DNA of 64,000 bases from Thermofilaceae archaeon (GCA_025057995.1 JANXEW010000001.1:248001-312000), one strand, 5' to 3'; shown: positions 20,565-30,754, numbered from the stretch's first letter. Numbers and translations are program-made. The notes: generated by a model from the letters alone, not told the origin.

Positions 20565-20786
20565 GTGGCGCTCCATCGACGTTCAAGGAAAATCTATTTC
20601 AAAGCATGCATGAAGTGTAAAATGCTCGTTCCTTTAAACTTGGATATTTGCCCTAACTGCAATAACAGGGACTTCAGCGAAGAGTGGGAAGGCATGGTCG
20701 TAATCTTCGATGTCGAGAAATCGTTGATTGCCAAACGTTTAAACATCTCGAAGCCGGGGCGTTACGCGGTGAAACTAAGGGCTTGA
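20565..20786 (+). CDS. spt4: Transcription elongation factor Spt4 (RpoE'')
   Basis: KACMKCKMLVPLNLDICPNCNNRDFSEEWEGMVVIFDVEKSLIAKRLNISKPGRYAVKL. Confidence 0.96.
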   Translation: MALHRRSRKIYFKACMKCKMLVPLNLDICPNCNNRDFSEEWEGMVVIFDVEKSLIAKRLNISKPGRYAVKLRA

Positions 20787-21331
20787 ACGCTTACAGGCTC
20801 AAGGAAAGTTACCGTGAGACTCTTAGAGTCCCCCTAGGGTTAGCTCTCTATTATCCTCCTTCAAAGTCAGCACATTTGCTCTTAGAGCTAGTTGAACTGG
20901 TGAAACCTCCGCTAGTTGTCTCGGTCGGCGACTTTGTAACTGAGAACCTTTTGAACGCTGGCTTACGACCGAATGTAGCAGTCATCGACTACAGAACAAT
21001 GCGTTCAGACATAGACCCTTCTCGCTCGAAAAAACTTCTCAACAGTTATAAGATTGTAGAGTGTGTTAACCCACCCGGATTCCTAACCTTTAACGCTATC
21101 CAAGCTGTTGAGGAAGCTGTGAAAAATGCGCAAGCCGGAGATCTTGTACTAGTGTCCGTTCAAGGTGAAGAAGACCTACTTTCTCTCCCGGCTATAGCAT
21201 CGGCCCCTCCTCGCTCCATCGTCGTCTACGGGCTTTGGCTTGGTGCTTGTGTAGCAGTCATTTGTCACCCTTCGGTCAGTAGGAGTGTTAAACGTTTGAT
21301 AAGCACGGCTTTCGATAATTCAAAAGCGTGA
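20783..21331 (+). CDS. GTP-dependent dephospho-CoA kinase (DUF359)
   Basis: PLVVSVGDFVTENLL...AVIDYRTMR...NPPGFLT...VQGEEDLLSLPAIASAPPRSIVVYG. Start refined to TTG at 20783 in a TTGA overlap with the spt4 stop, not the ORF-track start at 20684. Confidence 0.9.
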   Translation: MNAYRLKESYRETLRVPLGLALYYPPSKSAHLLLELVELVKPPLVVSVGDFVTENLLNAGLRPNVAVIDYRTMRSDIDPSRSKKLLNSYKIVECVNPPGFLTFNAIQAVEEAVKNAQAGDLVLVSVQGEEDLLSLPAIASAPPRSIVVYGLWLGACVAVICHPSVSRSVKRLISTAFDNSKA

Positions 21332-21356
21332 ACGTTAAAAAGCTTGGCTGAACGAG

Positions 21357-21677
21357 GTGCGCGTGGCCGGTCAACTAAACGTGGAAATCCTAGAGTCGAG
21401 AACTAATAAGTTGATCAAGCGTAGAGAGTTGATCGTGAGGATAACTCACTTCCCCCAAGGGACTCCTTCACGTAAGGCTTTACGGGAATACATAGCGAAT
21501 ACACTAAAAGTAGACCCGGACCTAGTGTACGTTAGGAAGATGTTGACGAAGTATGGTACGTGCGAGAGCCTAGCTAGGGTGCACGTCTACGATAGTCTTG
21601 AAAGAGCACTCCAGATTGAGCCTGGTCACGTGGTAAGGAGGAACAGGGGTGTCGAAAAGGGTGAGAAGAGTGGCTGA
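21357..21677 (+). CDS. rps24e: Small ribosomal subunit protein eS24
   Basis: [59 protein letters not shown]. Confidence 0.95.
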   Translation: MRVAGQLNVEILESRTNKLIKRRELIVRITHFPQGTPSRKALREYIANTLKVDPDLVYVRKMLTKYGTCESLARVHVYDSLERALQIEPGHVVRRNRGVEKGEKSG

Positions 21678-21843
21678 AGTCCATAAACTGTACGAATTCA
21701 ATTACGAAAAGGGATCGATAAAGTTAGTTAACAGAAAGTGTCCTCGTTGTGGTTCTGTAATGGCCCACCACCTTAAACCAGCTGAACGTTGGCACTGTGG
21801 AAAATGTAACTATACAGAGTTCGTCCGACAACGAAAACAGTGA
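21649..21843 (+). CDS. rps27ae: Small ribosomal subunit protein eS31 (S27ae)
   Basis: [30 protein letters not shown]; follows rps24e. Confidence 0.95.
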   Translation: MSKRVRRVAEVHKLYEFNYEKGSIKLVNRKCPRCGSVMAHHLKPAERWHCGKCNYTEFVRQRKQ

Positions 21844-21930
21844 GCCATGGATAGGCGCAAACTAGCTGAAAGCGTGAGGACGTAAACTTCAGTTTCATGG
21901 AAACACGTTGAGCTTGCCAGTAACCGAGAC

Positions 21931-21938
21931 CTTAAATA
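21931..21938 (+). promoter_or_regulatory. TATA-like element of kae1 (leaderless geometry)
   Basis: cttaaata centred about 26 nt upstream of the GTG start at 21961. Confidence 0.45.
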
Positions 21939-21960
21939 GCTTGGGAATACGGTTCAGCAG

Positions 21961-22995
21961 GTGACCTTGGATTTAAACCTATCCGGCGGGGAAGCCACGA
22001 GACCCTACGACCCAGTGGTCTTAGGGATTGAGAGCACTGCGCACACGTTCGGGGTGGGAATAGCTACCACAAGCCAGGTGCTCGCTTGCGTCGATTCCAC
22101 GTACCAGCCGAAGACAGGTGGGATACATCCTAGAGAAGCTGCTGAACATCACAGTAGAGTAGCTGGCAGAGTCTTGACCGAGGCCCTAGAGAGAGCAGGT
22201 TTGGGTTTAAAAGATGTTGAAGCTATTGCCGTAGCCCTCGGACCGGGTATGGGTCCTTGCTTGAGAGTAGGTGCAACGTTAGCCCGCTACTTGGCGGTTA
22301 AGTACTCGAAACCTCTCGTACCGGTTAATCACGCTGTAGCCCACGTTGAAATTGCCCGCTTTTCTACAGGCTTTAAAGACCCCCTAGTAATCTACATTGC
22401 TGGAGGCAACACGATAATAACAACCTTCGTGGAAGGAAGGTACAGGATATTTGGTGAAACGCTCGATATACCGCTCGGCAACTGTCTAGATTCATTTGCT
22501 CGCGAAGTCGGTTTAGGCTTCCCGGGAACACCTAAGGTGGAGGAGCTTGCTCAAAGGGGTGAAAAACTGCTCGAGTTACCCTACGTGGTAAAGGGTCAGG
22601 ATCTACAGTTTTCAGGGCTTCTCACGAAAGCCTTGAGGCTGGTGAAGGAAGGGGAAAGGCTAGAGGATGTTTGCTACAGTCTCGTCGAGACAGCATACTC
22701 GATGCTCGTCGAAGTAGCTGAGCGCGCCTTGTCGCTCACTGGCAAACGTGAAGTAACCTTGACCGGCGGAGTAGCCAGAAGTAGGATCCTCTCAGAGAAA
22801 CTAGATAAGATGGCTAAGCTACATTCCTCTGTTTTTAAGCCCGTAGATCCACGGTACGCGGGAGATAATGGAGCGATGATAGCATATACGGGCGCTCTAG
22901 CTTATTCGTCAGGCGTTACCTTAAGCGTTGAGGAGAGTAGAGTTAAGCCGTTGTGGAGGCTAGATCAGGTAGACGTCCCCTGGCGCTCAGGGTGA
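21961..22995 (+). CDS. kae1: KEOPS catalytic subunit Kae1 (tRNA t6A threonylcarbamoyltransferase)
   Basis: VLGIESTAHTFGVGIA, GGIHPREAAEHHSRV, VPVNHAVAHVEIAR, YIAGGNTIITTF, LTGGVARSRIL. Confidence 0.97.
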   Translation: MTLDLNLSGGEATRPYDPVVLGIESTAHTFGVGIATTSQVLACVDSTYQPKTGGIHPREAAEHHSRVAGRVLTEALERAGLGLKDVEAIAVALGPGMGPCLRVGATLARYLAVKYSKPLVPVNHAVAHVEIARFSTGFKDPLVIYIAGGNTIITTFVEGRYRIFGETLDIPLGNCLDSFAREVGLGFPGTPKVEELAQRGEKLLELPYVVKGQDLQFSGLLTKALRLVKEGERLEDVCYSLVETAYSMLVEVAERALSLTGKREVTLTGGVARSRILSEKLDKMAKLHSSVFKPVDPRYAGDNGAMIAYTGALAYSSGVTLSVEESRVKPLWRLDQVDVPWRSG

Positions 22996-24197
22996 AGATC
23001 GCGAGCGTAGCGTTTAACTTTGGAGATAGCTTCAACTATGTCATCCATGTCCTCTCTACCCGCAAGGAAAACTTGTTGTGGAATTGTCACTACCTTCTCG
23101 ACGGCGTTTTCAGCGGCAGGATACCTGTTTTTCCTAACTACTTTACCTAGATGCCAGGGTCTCAAAGTCTCATATAATGGAGGATGGTCGATGCGGGATG
23201 CTGGTATACCTTCAGCTCTCAAAGCCTCAACGAGACAGTCTATGGGCAACCCATCGAAGAAACTCGCATCGTACTTGAAAGCGTAAGGCCAGGGTTGGAA
23301 CTTACTTAAACGAGAGTCACGCTTTAAGGGCTCCACCCCCTCAATCTCGCTTAAACGGTTAGAAAGATACTCGCAGTTAGCCTGCCTCCTTTCCAACTGT
23401 TCATCCAACCTCTTAAGCTGAACTAAAAGTAAAGCCGCTTGAAACTGTGTCATCCTATAGTTAAACCAGTTCAACCAGTAACGGCCCCCTTCAAGATATG
23501 TAGCGTTCCTAACTCTACCGCAGTCCTTGATCGCGTAACATTTCTCCGCTATCTCCTCGCTGTTCGTCGTGATCATCCCGCCCTCTCCCGCTGTCATGAA
23601 CTTCCCTTGCTGGAAGCTGAAGCAACCCATCTCACCTATCGACCCTGCCCACTTGCCACCCCACTGAAAGCCGTGGGCGCGAGCGCAGTCCTCAACCAGG
23701 AATATTCCCTTCTCATCAGCCAGCTTCCTCAACTCGTCCATATCAGGGGAATTGCCGTAGTTGTAGACCGGTATGATCGCTTTCGTCTTCTCCGTAATCG
23801 CCTTCTCGACCTCCGTTACGTCCATGCAAAGCGTTTCAGTGTCGACGTCTACGATGACGACAGTGGCTCCCGTCATGAGAGCGGCGGAGCCTGTCGCCCA
23901 GTATGTGAGAGCTGGAACTACGACTTCGTCACCAGGGCCTACGTCGGCGGCTAGCAAAGCTACGTGGAGAGCGGCAGTCCCCGTAGAAACAGCTACACCG
24001 TACTTACAGCCGTGCCTCCTTGCGAACGAAGTTTCAAACATCGTCTCCCAAGGACCGCTTTCGCCAACTCCTCCGCCCCAATACCCGCTCTTCAGAACCT
24101 CCTCTAAAGCCTTCAGCTCTTCTACGCCCCAGATAGGCCAAGATGGCCAAGGCTTCTTTCGGACGGGTTCACCCCCCTTTAAAGCAAGTGTAGTCAC
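22965..24197 (-). CDS. DegT/DnrJ/EryC1/StrS family PLP aminotransferase
   Basis: GVAVSTGTAALHVALLAADVGPGDEVVVPALTYWATGSA; VEDCARAHG; CFSFQQGKFMTAGEGGMITTN. Confidence 0.95.
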   Translation of the reverse strand: MTTLALKGGEPVRKKPWPSWPIWGVEELKALEEVLKSGYWGGGVGESGPWETMFETSFARRHGCKYGVAVSTGTAALHVALLAADVGPGDEVVVPALTYWATGSAALMTGATVVIVDVDTETLCMDVTEVEKAITEKTKAIIPVYNYGNSPDMDELRKLADEKGIFLVEDCARAHGFQWGGKWAGSIGEMGCFSFQQGKFMTAGEGGMITTNSEEIAEKCYAIKDCGRVRNATYLEGGRYWLNWFNYRMTQFQAALLLVQLKRLDEQLERRQANCEYLSNRLSEIEGVEPLKRDSRLSKFQPWPYAFKYDASFFDGLPIDCLVEALRAEGIPASRIDHPPLYETLRPWHLGKVVRKNRYPAAENAVEKVVTIPQQVFLAGREDMDDIVEAISKVKRYARDLHPERQGTST

Positions 24198-24280
24198 GGG
24201 GGAGAGAGGTGTGGAGTAAGATAAATAGGTGCGGTTAACTGAGCGAAAGTCACTTTAAGCTGCCTTACGCAAATATCCTT

Positions 24281-25318
24281 ATGAAAGCTGCGATCCTCTA
24301 CGGGAAGAAGGATGTAAGAATCGAGGATGTCCCTAAACCCTCACCCGCTTACGGCGAAGCACTTGTGAAGGTGAAGGTCTGTGGGATCTGCCGTTCAGAC
24401 TACCACTACTGGAAGCACGGGAGGATAGGTGACTTCGTAGTTGAAAAACCTCTCATACTGGGGCACGAGGCTAGCGGCGTCGTTGAAGACGTTGGCGAGG
24501 GGGTCAGCCATTTGAAGCCTGGGGATAGAGTAGTTATCGAGCCGGGAGTCCCATGCGGTCGATGCAGGTACTGTAGGATCGGACGCTACAACCTTTGCCC
24601 TTATGTAAGGTTCATGGGAACTCCACCGATCAACGGAGCTTTCGTCGAATACGTCACCTGGCCCGCTGACTTCCTTTACAAAATGCCTGAGAACATGACG
24701 TTTGAAGAAGGTGCGTTGATCGAACCACTTTCAGTGTCAGTGCACGCTGTGAGGCGAGCTGAAGTCACCCCGGGCTCAAGTGTAGTGATCTTCGGTGCTG
24801 GAGCGATAGGTATGGTGACGCTGGAGGCAGTCAAGGCTGCTGGCGCATCTAGCATCCTCGTGGTTGACGTCGACGAGTGGAAGCTGGATGTAGCGTTGAG
24901 ACGGGGGGCGGACGCTGTGATAAATGCTCAGCGAGAGGATCCCGTAAGCGTCGTTAAACGGTTGACTGGAGGCGAAGGGGTAGATTACGTGTTTGAAGCT
25001 TCAGGGGCCGAGAAGGCCTCCTATCAGGCGGTGAGAGTTGCGAAGAGGGGCGGAGTAGTGACGCTTATCGGGCTTTATGCAAGCGACGAATTCCAGTACC
25101 CGGTTCTCGAGGCGGTCATCAAGGAGGTTGACATAAGGGGAGTGCACAGGTACGCTAACGCCTTCCAGCCTGCCATCGAACTGGTCGCCAAGAGGAAGGT
25201 TAAGGTGTATGACCTGGTAACGCAAAAGCTTCCGCTTGAAAAGCTCGAGGAAGGCTTTAGGATCATGGACGTAGGGAAAGAGAAGTACGTGAAAATACAG
25301 GTAGACGTTACCAGCTAG
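24281..25318 (+). CDS. Zinc-dependent medium-chain alcohol/polyol dehydrogenase
   Basis: VCGICRSDYHYWKHG, LGHEASGVVEDVGEGV, CGRCRYCRIGRYNLC, VVIFGAGAIGMVTLEAVKAAGAS. Confidence 0.95.
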   Translation: MKAAILYGKKDVRIEDVPKPSPAYGEALVKVKVCGICRSDYHYWKHGRIGDFVVEKPLILGHEASGVVEDVGEGVSHLKPGDRVVIEPGVPCGRCRYCRIGRYNLCPYVRFMGTPPINGAFVEYVTWPADFLYKMPENMTFEEGALIEPLSVSVHAVRRAEVTPGSSVVIFGAGAIGMVTLEAVKAAGASSILVVDVDEWKLDVALRRGADAVINAQREDPVSVVKRLTGGEGVDYVFEASGAEKASYQAVRVAKRGGVVTLIGLYASDEFQYPVLEAVIKEVDIRGVHRYANAFQPAIELVAKRKVKVYDLVTQKLPLEKLEEGFRIMDVGKEKYVKIQVDVTS

Positions 25319-26559
25319 ACCTTACCTCTGTTTTTCAACTTAAGACCCAGATCAGTTGATTTCTTGAAAAAGATTGGTGTGAAGAGCTGTAGGATCGCGG
25401 ACAGCAGAATACCGGCTCTTAGAGAACCCGTGAAGGAAACTATAAACCCGTTCACTACGGAAGAGGCGATGCCTGAGAGTGGCGCAGCGGACACGAAGAC
25501 ACGGCTAACTCTCCCGTAGTGGTTCGACGGCGTGATATCGTTCACTATAGACCAGAAGGATGTCGAAGAGACTCTCCAGCCGAGCAGAGAGAGTGAAATG
25601 AGTAGCGCGGCTAGCTCGGAGGTTGAAGTGAGGAGGGAAAGAAAGAGCAGGAGAGTCGAAGGCCATAAGCCAGCGTACAGTACTGCGGTTCTCCACTTCA
25701 AGCCACCCAACTTATCCGTGTAGACGCCGACTAGGACTTCTAGGAAGGCTGAGAAGAGAGCTATGATCGTCATGTACACGGTCACTTGCCCGTAACTAAG
25801 CTTAAGTTCCGCGACGAGGAAAGTGGAAAGCCAGCTCATCAACAAGCCCCAAGTGTAGAGGGCGGCGAAGTGTCCAGCGAAGAGAAAAGCAGCTATCCTG
25901 TTAACCAGTCGCTCATCGTTGGAGCTACCGTTGTCGAGCAGAATGTTGCGGTCAAACTCCACGCTCGTCCGTCTGTTAGAGGCCATTAGACGGCGAGCTA
26001 GTAGAGGTGCTGGCAGGTAAGCGATGCCGAGAATCCCGCTAGCTAGCATCGCGGCTCTCCAATTGTTTCCCGTTAACCACATGATTAGGTAGGAGGCTGA
26101 GAGCCCTAGCATAGAGCCGGTGTTGAATGTGGCTACGGCGAAACCGGTCCTACTCCTCCCCACGAAGGTTGCAACTATTCTACTACACAAAGGCCAGGGA
26201 TAGGGAGCAGCTAGAAGTGAAGCCACGATTCGTACCACGTTAAAGGTGATCAAGTCTCGAGCTGCTGCGTTCAGTAAAGTGGAAACCGAGGAAACCAGTA
26301 GGACGGTGAACGTAGCTACAAACGGGTCTAACCTATCCACGAATCCGCCGAGGACGAAAGGTGAAACAGCCAAGAGTAGAGTCCATAAGGCCATCAATAG
26401 ACCCATGAAGCCATAGTCCACGTTGAACTCTGCAACGATCTGGGGAAGAGCTGTGCCGATCAAGACACCTTGCACTATCGTTACAGTCGTAACGCCTAAG
26501 CAGAGTAGCGGAATAATCTTCTCAACGTCCATAACGAAGCCCTTGGTCTCACGCTTCAT
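25315..26559 (-). CDS. MFS transporter
   Basis: About 12 hydrophobic segments; GFVDRLDPF and VGVYTDKLGGLKWRT loops typical of MFS. Confidence 0.85.
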   Translation of the reverse strand: MKRETKGFVMDVEKIIPLLCLGVTTVTIVQGVLIGTALPQIVAEFNVDYGFMGLLMALWTLLLAVSPFVLGGFVDRLDPFVATFTVLLVSSVSTLLNAAARDLITFNVVRIVASLLAAPYPWPLCSRIVATFVGRSRTGFAVATFNTGSMLGLSASYLIMWLTGNNWRAAMLASGILGIAYLPAPLLARRLMASNRRTSVEFDRNILLDNGSSNDERLVNRIAAFLFAGHFAALYTWGLLMSWLSTFLVAELKLSYGQVTVYMTIIALFSAFLEVLVGVYTDKLGGLKWRTAVLYAGLWPSTLLLFLSLLTSTSELAALLISLSLLGWRVSSTSFWSIVNDITPSNHYGRVSRVFVSAAPLSGIASSVVNGFIVSFTGSLRAGILLSAILQLFTPIFFKKSTDLGLKLKNRGKV

Positions 26560-26647
26560 TTTTTAAACATGTCGAGCTAGGAGTTTTTAAAAAGTGTAAA
26601 GGGTTCAACTGAGTTAAGCTTTTCTAATACGCTGTTCACGTGGCCCC

Positions 26648-27523
26648 GTGAACCCTTTCCTCGATCGCGAGTGTTTTCTATGCATCACGAGGCTCGCCTT
26701 AAACTTGTCCACCCTTACTTCCAGTAGCGAGAAGGAGATAGTTGATGGAGCCCTCGAACTATCAGAAGACTTTGCGAAGGTCGTGAAGGGGAGGTTGAGC
26801 GACTACGTGGAGCTTTCATCGAGTATAGCTGAAGCAGTGGCAAGGCGTCTAGGAGATCCTTATGCTCTAATCAAAAAAGTTAGCATGGAAACTGCGACGC
26901 GCCTCCTGCCTTTAGCCGAGCGTTACGTGAGTGGAGGAGAAGACACACTGAGGCGTGCTGCGAGCGTCGCCGTGACGGCTAACGCCCTCGATTTCGCTAC
27001 AGGCGTGTACAACGTATCGCTAGAGGTCTTCGCAGTAGAGTTTGAGAGGAAGCTTAGCGAGCCTTTCACAATTGACCACCTAGACCAGCTCGAAAGGGAT
27101 CTTGAGAAGGCTGGAACCGTACTCTACGTTCTAGACAATGCGGGAGAATGTGTCCTCGACCTACCGCTCGTCAAGCTGCTCTCCGGTAGGGCTGAGACCA
27201 TCGTAGCCGCGAGAGGCGCCCCTGTCTTCAACGATGCTACGATTATGGAAGCTGAAGCAGCTGGCTTAGGAAAGTATGCAGAGTTGACCACTACCGGGTG
27301 CCGCGTGCCAGGCGTAAGCACCTTAAGGTGCAGCGCCGAGTTCCTCCAACTGCTAGCCGATGCTGATGTAGTCATCCTAAAGGGTCAAGGAAACTTCCAA
27401 TCTTTCTACGAAGTCGCGAAAGTCAGGGGTGAAAGGGCGTACTATCTCCTCGTACCCAAGTGTGCCCCCGTAGCGCGACACCTGGGCGTCCCAGTGGGTA
27501 GTAAAGTGGCGCTCGCACGCTAA
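26648..27523 (+). CDS. DUF89/ARMT1-like damage-control phosphatase
   Basis: CFLCITRLAL, YVLDNAGECVLDLPLVKLL, APVFNDATIMEAEAAGL, DVVILKGQGNFQSFYEV. Confidence 0.9.
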   Translation: MNPFLDRECFLCITRLALNLSTLTSSSEKEIVDGALELSEDFAKVVKGRLSDYVELSSSIAEAVARRLGDPYALIKKVSMETATRLLPLAERYVSGGEDTLRRAASVAVTANALDFATGVYNVSLEVFAVEFERKLSEPFTIDHLDQLERDLEKAGTVLYVLDNAGECVLDLPLVKLLSGRAETIVAARGAPVFNDATIMEAEAAGLGKYAELTTTGCRVPGVSTLRCSAEFLQLLADADVVILKGQGNFQSFYEVAKVRGERAYYLLVPKCAPVARHLGVPVGSKVALAR

Positions 27524-27762
27524 ACCTTTTCGAAAAATCCCCCGTTGGGCAACTTAAGAAGCGGTGCGATTAACCCCCGTCGCCCCACAACGCTAGTGAG
27601 TACGCCCTCGGACACTAGTTCACTAAACCCAACGTCCATGATATTCGCGAACCGACCTTTGACGCTTAAAGGCTGGCCGTAGGCGATGATGGGAAAGAAA
27701 CGTGGCGGGGAATCTACGCACGTGCGACTGCCGTGCTCTAATCTCTTGAGCCATTTCTGCAC
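27520..27762 (-). CDS. Small hypothetical protein
   Basis: 80 aa ORF with coding-like composition, 4-nt convergent overlap with the DUF89 gene; no family recognised. Confidence 0.4.
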   Translation of the reverse strand: MQKWLKRLEHGSRTCVDSPPRFFPIIAYGQPLSVKGRFANIMDVGFSELVSEGVLTSVVGRRGLIAPLLKLPNGGFFEKV

Positions 27763-27936
27763 AGCGACGTAAGGGACATGCTTCCTAAACTTTCAACCAG
27801 ACGCTCTACCTTATCCTTACTAATAGAGTAGCATGGAGAAGTATTATAAACTAGTAAGGGGTCTACAGAGACTCTTAAACGTCTAAGCGGGGTTTTCACG
27901 TTAGTTAATAGTAGGCCTGGGAAAAGCTGAAATGCT

Positions 27937-29454
27937 TCAAGCGTTTAGTTTTCTGAAGAGTCCCTTGAGGCGCTGGTAAGCTTCGAGGTACAGTTCAAAC
28001 TTTCTTCGAAACGCTTCAACGGCGTGGGACTCCGGTTTGAAGACAGCCTCGGGCTTTGCAAGCTTCTTCGATACGGTGAAGTCGCCTAGGCCGAGCGCCA
28101 CGAGCCCTACTGTTGTCGCACCCATGAGAGTTGCCTCTTTAGCTGAAGCTACCCTCACTACCTCTACTTCAAGCGCGTTCGAAAGAGCTGAGCAGAGGAT
28201 ATCGTAGAGTGCTCCACCTCCGACAATCCTGATGCTGGAAATCTCCTTGCCGAGCAGCTGCTTAAAGTACTCGTACTCCCATCTCATGTTAAGCGCTATG
28301 CCTTCAACGACAGCTGCGAGTATATCAGAGTCGCTGACGTCAAGCGAAAGGTTGAGAAGAGCTCCTCTCAGCCTTGGGTCCTCGACAGGTGAACGTTCAC
28401 CGTAGAGCCATGGAAGGAAGAGCAGTCTACTTTCACCGATCTTGTAGCCTTCTAAGACACCTTTGACTGCCTCGGGGCCTTCTAGCTTGAGGATTCTGAA
28501 CATGTAATCGAGCGCCGCCCCACCCATCTGCTGCTCGGCTATTAGCAGGTATCTACCCGGGATTGCGCTGAGTATGCAGCCCATATAGTGGGATACGTCA
28601 AGCCTTCTTGTGGGTACATGAGCTGCAAACCAGTTGCCAGTCCCCACGTACGCGTGGACTTCGAAATCATCCACAGCTCCTGAACCTACTGCTGTTGCAG
28701 CCACGTCGCCGCAACCTGCGATAACCTTCGCGCCTTCCTTCAAACTTAACTCCCTACGCGCCCGGTCACTCAACTCTCCAATCACATCTGTCGGCTTTAC
28801 GATCTCTGGAAGTTTACTCGAGTCCAACTTGAAAAGCTCCACGAGGCCCTCACTCCACCTCACGTCGAGAGGGTCGCGAGTATCTGCGAGCCAGGTGATA
28901 CTAGCTTCATCGTACGTGATTACAGCCCGCCCCGTTAGCCTATTCAGCAAGAACCCCTTAACGTCGAGGAACTTCCAAGTCCCCCTGTAGACGTCCAGCT
29001 GTTCAGCAGTAAACCAGGCGAACTTAGACAGGGGGTCCTTGCCGAGCTTACCCGGCGCACCCCCGCTCACCCTTAGAAGCCTAGTTAGCGTGGGCAAGTT
29101 GTAACCGGATACTTTCGGAGCTCCATCGAAAAGCCTCTTCGGGTGACCGGCGGCTCTAGTATCTAACCAAGTTAGTATGCTAGTGAGAGGGGTACCGCTC
29201 GCGTCTACAGGCACTACGCCCGCCATCTGTGTATCTAAAACAATCGCATCAATCGCCTCAAAGCTTGCCGCTGCTTCGCTCACTGTATCAACAAACGTCT
29301 TCCAGAGGTGTTCGGGGTCAAGCTCTGCACGACCCGGCTGAGGAGTTGATATCTTCAATGGTTTAGAAGTTGTAGCCTCGAAGTCGAAAGATTTGACGTT
29401 GAAAACAGCAGCTTTAATAGTTGAGGTTCCAACGTCTACAGCTAGAATCCGCAT
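27937..29454 (-). CDS. FGGY-family carbohydrate kinase (xylulokinase-like)
   Basis: ILAVDVGTSTIKAAVFN; VIAGCGDVAATAVGSGAV; LPWLYGERSPVEDPRLRGALLNLS; IRIVGGGALYDILCSALSNALEVEV. Confidence 0.93.
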   Translation of the reverse strand: MRILAVDVGTSTIKAAVFNVKSFDFEATTSKPLKISTPQPGRAELDPEHLWKTFVDTVSEAAASFEAIDAIVLDTQMAGVVPVDASGTPLTSILTWLDTRAAGHPKRLFDGAPKVSGYNLPTLTRLLRVSGGAPGKLGKDPLSKFAWFTAEQLDVYRGTWKFLDVKGFLLNRLTGRAVITYDEASITWLADTRDPLDVRWSEGLVELFKLDSSKLPEIVKPTDVIGELSDRARRELSLKEGAKVIAGCGDVAATAVGSGAVDDFEVHAYVGTGNWFAAHVPTRRLDVSHYMGCILSAIPGRYLLIAEQQMGGAALDYMFRILKLEGPEAVKGVLEGYKIGESRLLFLPWLYGERSPVEDPRLRGALLNLSLDVSDSDILAAVVEGIALNMRWEYEYFKQLLGKEISSIRIVGGGALYDILCSALSNALEVEVVRVASAKEATLMGATTVGLVALGLGDFTVSKKLAKPEAVFKPESHAVEAFRRKFELYLEAYQRLKGLFRKLNA

Positions 29455-29460
29455 AAACTG

Positions 29461-30696
29461 CTACCTAGAGAAGAGCGTCTCGATGTTGTACTCTCTTCTC
29501 ACGCCGTTGCACTCTTCGATTACGTTAACGGGGATCCCCTTGCCTAGTTTGGTAGCGACAAACTCCTTCGCTAGCTTAAACAACTCTACAGGATCTATGA
29601 CTGCTTCGGGCGGGTGGACTCCTGGGGACTGAATCATACCTTTAACCATCATGATTCCTCCAAGACCTAACGGTATGCCGGTAGCATCACCCATACCCAG
29701 ACCGTGAGCCGTCGTGTAGAAGGTGAGCTTACAACGCCTGCCGCTATGCCTACCTTCAATTACTATGACCAGGGATCCTACGGGCTCTATAGGTCCGTAT
29801 TTCTCCAAAAGCTCTCCTCTCTTCTTGAGCACGTAGGCTACTGCAAAGTCCCTAGCCCTCAGTCTGACGCCGCTGACTTCAACTTCCTCGTCTGAAAAGA
29901 GTCCGATCCTGACGAGAGCTCTTATAAGAGCCGGAAACTGAGGTGGAAGAACCACGCCGAGGTTTGTTACCCTCTTCGCGATCCTGAAGTACTTAGGGAG
30001 AGTATATGTTTCAGGGTGAGGGTAGAGGTAGACGGGGAACTTGCCGAGATTCGGGAAATCGAACTCTTGCTCGAACTGTCTAGCGAAGTCCGACTCAAGG
30101 CTCGTATAAACGATGTCTCCGTTGATGTAGACAGGGATGTCTATCATCATCGAATGGGCTCTATGCATGATGACAGCAGGCCCCTCATAGCGTTCACCTC
30201 CGTGGACGTGGGCTATGTCGACGCTCTCCACCTCTTCAAACAAGCGTTGGGCGGCGAACTTGACGATTATATTGCTTAAACCTGGCGAGCTTCCCATACC
30301 TATGAGCGCCTTAACCCCTCTCGCGACGGCCTCCTCGTGCCTCTCCAGCATTTTGACAGTCGCGTCGAAGTCGTCGCATACGTCGACGTAGTCTACACCA
30401 ACCTCTAAGGCCGCGTCCAGGATCTTAGGTCCGTATACGAAGAAAGGGCCGACGGCGTTAAGCACAACGTCCGTTTTCTCGATAGCACGGGTTAGAGAGG
30501 ATTTATCGTCGGCGTCGACTGGTATGACTTCAACATTGTAAGCCCGCGAAATCTCAACTAGTTTCCGCAACTCTTCAACCCTCTTATCTCCTAGAAAGAG
30601 TTTGTCGAAGATATTGATGTGCGAGAGGAACTGCCAACAAGTTCGACCTACGGCTCCCGCTGCCCCTAGGACTAGGGCGGACACCATGCTTATCAA
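29461..30696 (-). CDS. Saccharopine dehydrogenase family NAD(P)-binding oxidoreductase
   Basis: VLGAAGAVGRTCWQFL, VLNAVGPFFVYGPKILDAALEVGVDYVDVCDDF, MGSSPGLSNIIVK. Confidence 0.88.
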   Translation of the reverse strand: MISMVSALVLGAAGAVGRTCWQFLSHINIFDKLFLGDKRVEELRKLVEISRAYNVEVIPVDADDKSSLTRAIEKTDVVLNAVGPFFVYGPKILDAALEVGVDYVDVCDDFDATVKMLERHEEAVARGVKALIGMGSSPGLSNIIVKFAAQRLFEEVESVDIAHVHGGERYEGPAVIMHRAHSMMIDIPVYINGDIVYTSLESDFARQFEQEFDFPNLGKFPVYLYPHPETYTLPKYFRIAKRVTNLGVVLPPQFPALIRALVRIGLFSDEEVEVSGVRLRARDFAVAYVLKKRGELLEKYGPIEPVGSLVIVIEGRHSGRRCKLTFYTTAHGLGMGDATGIPLGLGGIMMVKGMIQSPGVHPPEAVIDPVELFKLAKEFVATKLGKGIPVNVIEECNGVRREYNIETLFSR

Positions 30697-30754
30697 AGAT
30701 TGAACAAAAAATCTATTTAAATCCTTTACTATTAATAAATATTAAATAACGTAA

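Noticed and set aside
20684-20782. Upstream extension of the dephospho-CoA kinase ORF
   Set aside because: Overlaps spt4 in another frame; homology starts after the TTG at 20783.
23439-24219. Plus-strand ORFs (171 and 148 aa) opposite the DegT aminotransferase gene
   Set aside because: Antisense shadows of a well-conserved enzyme.
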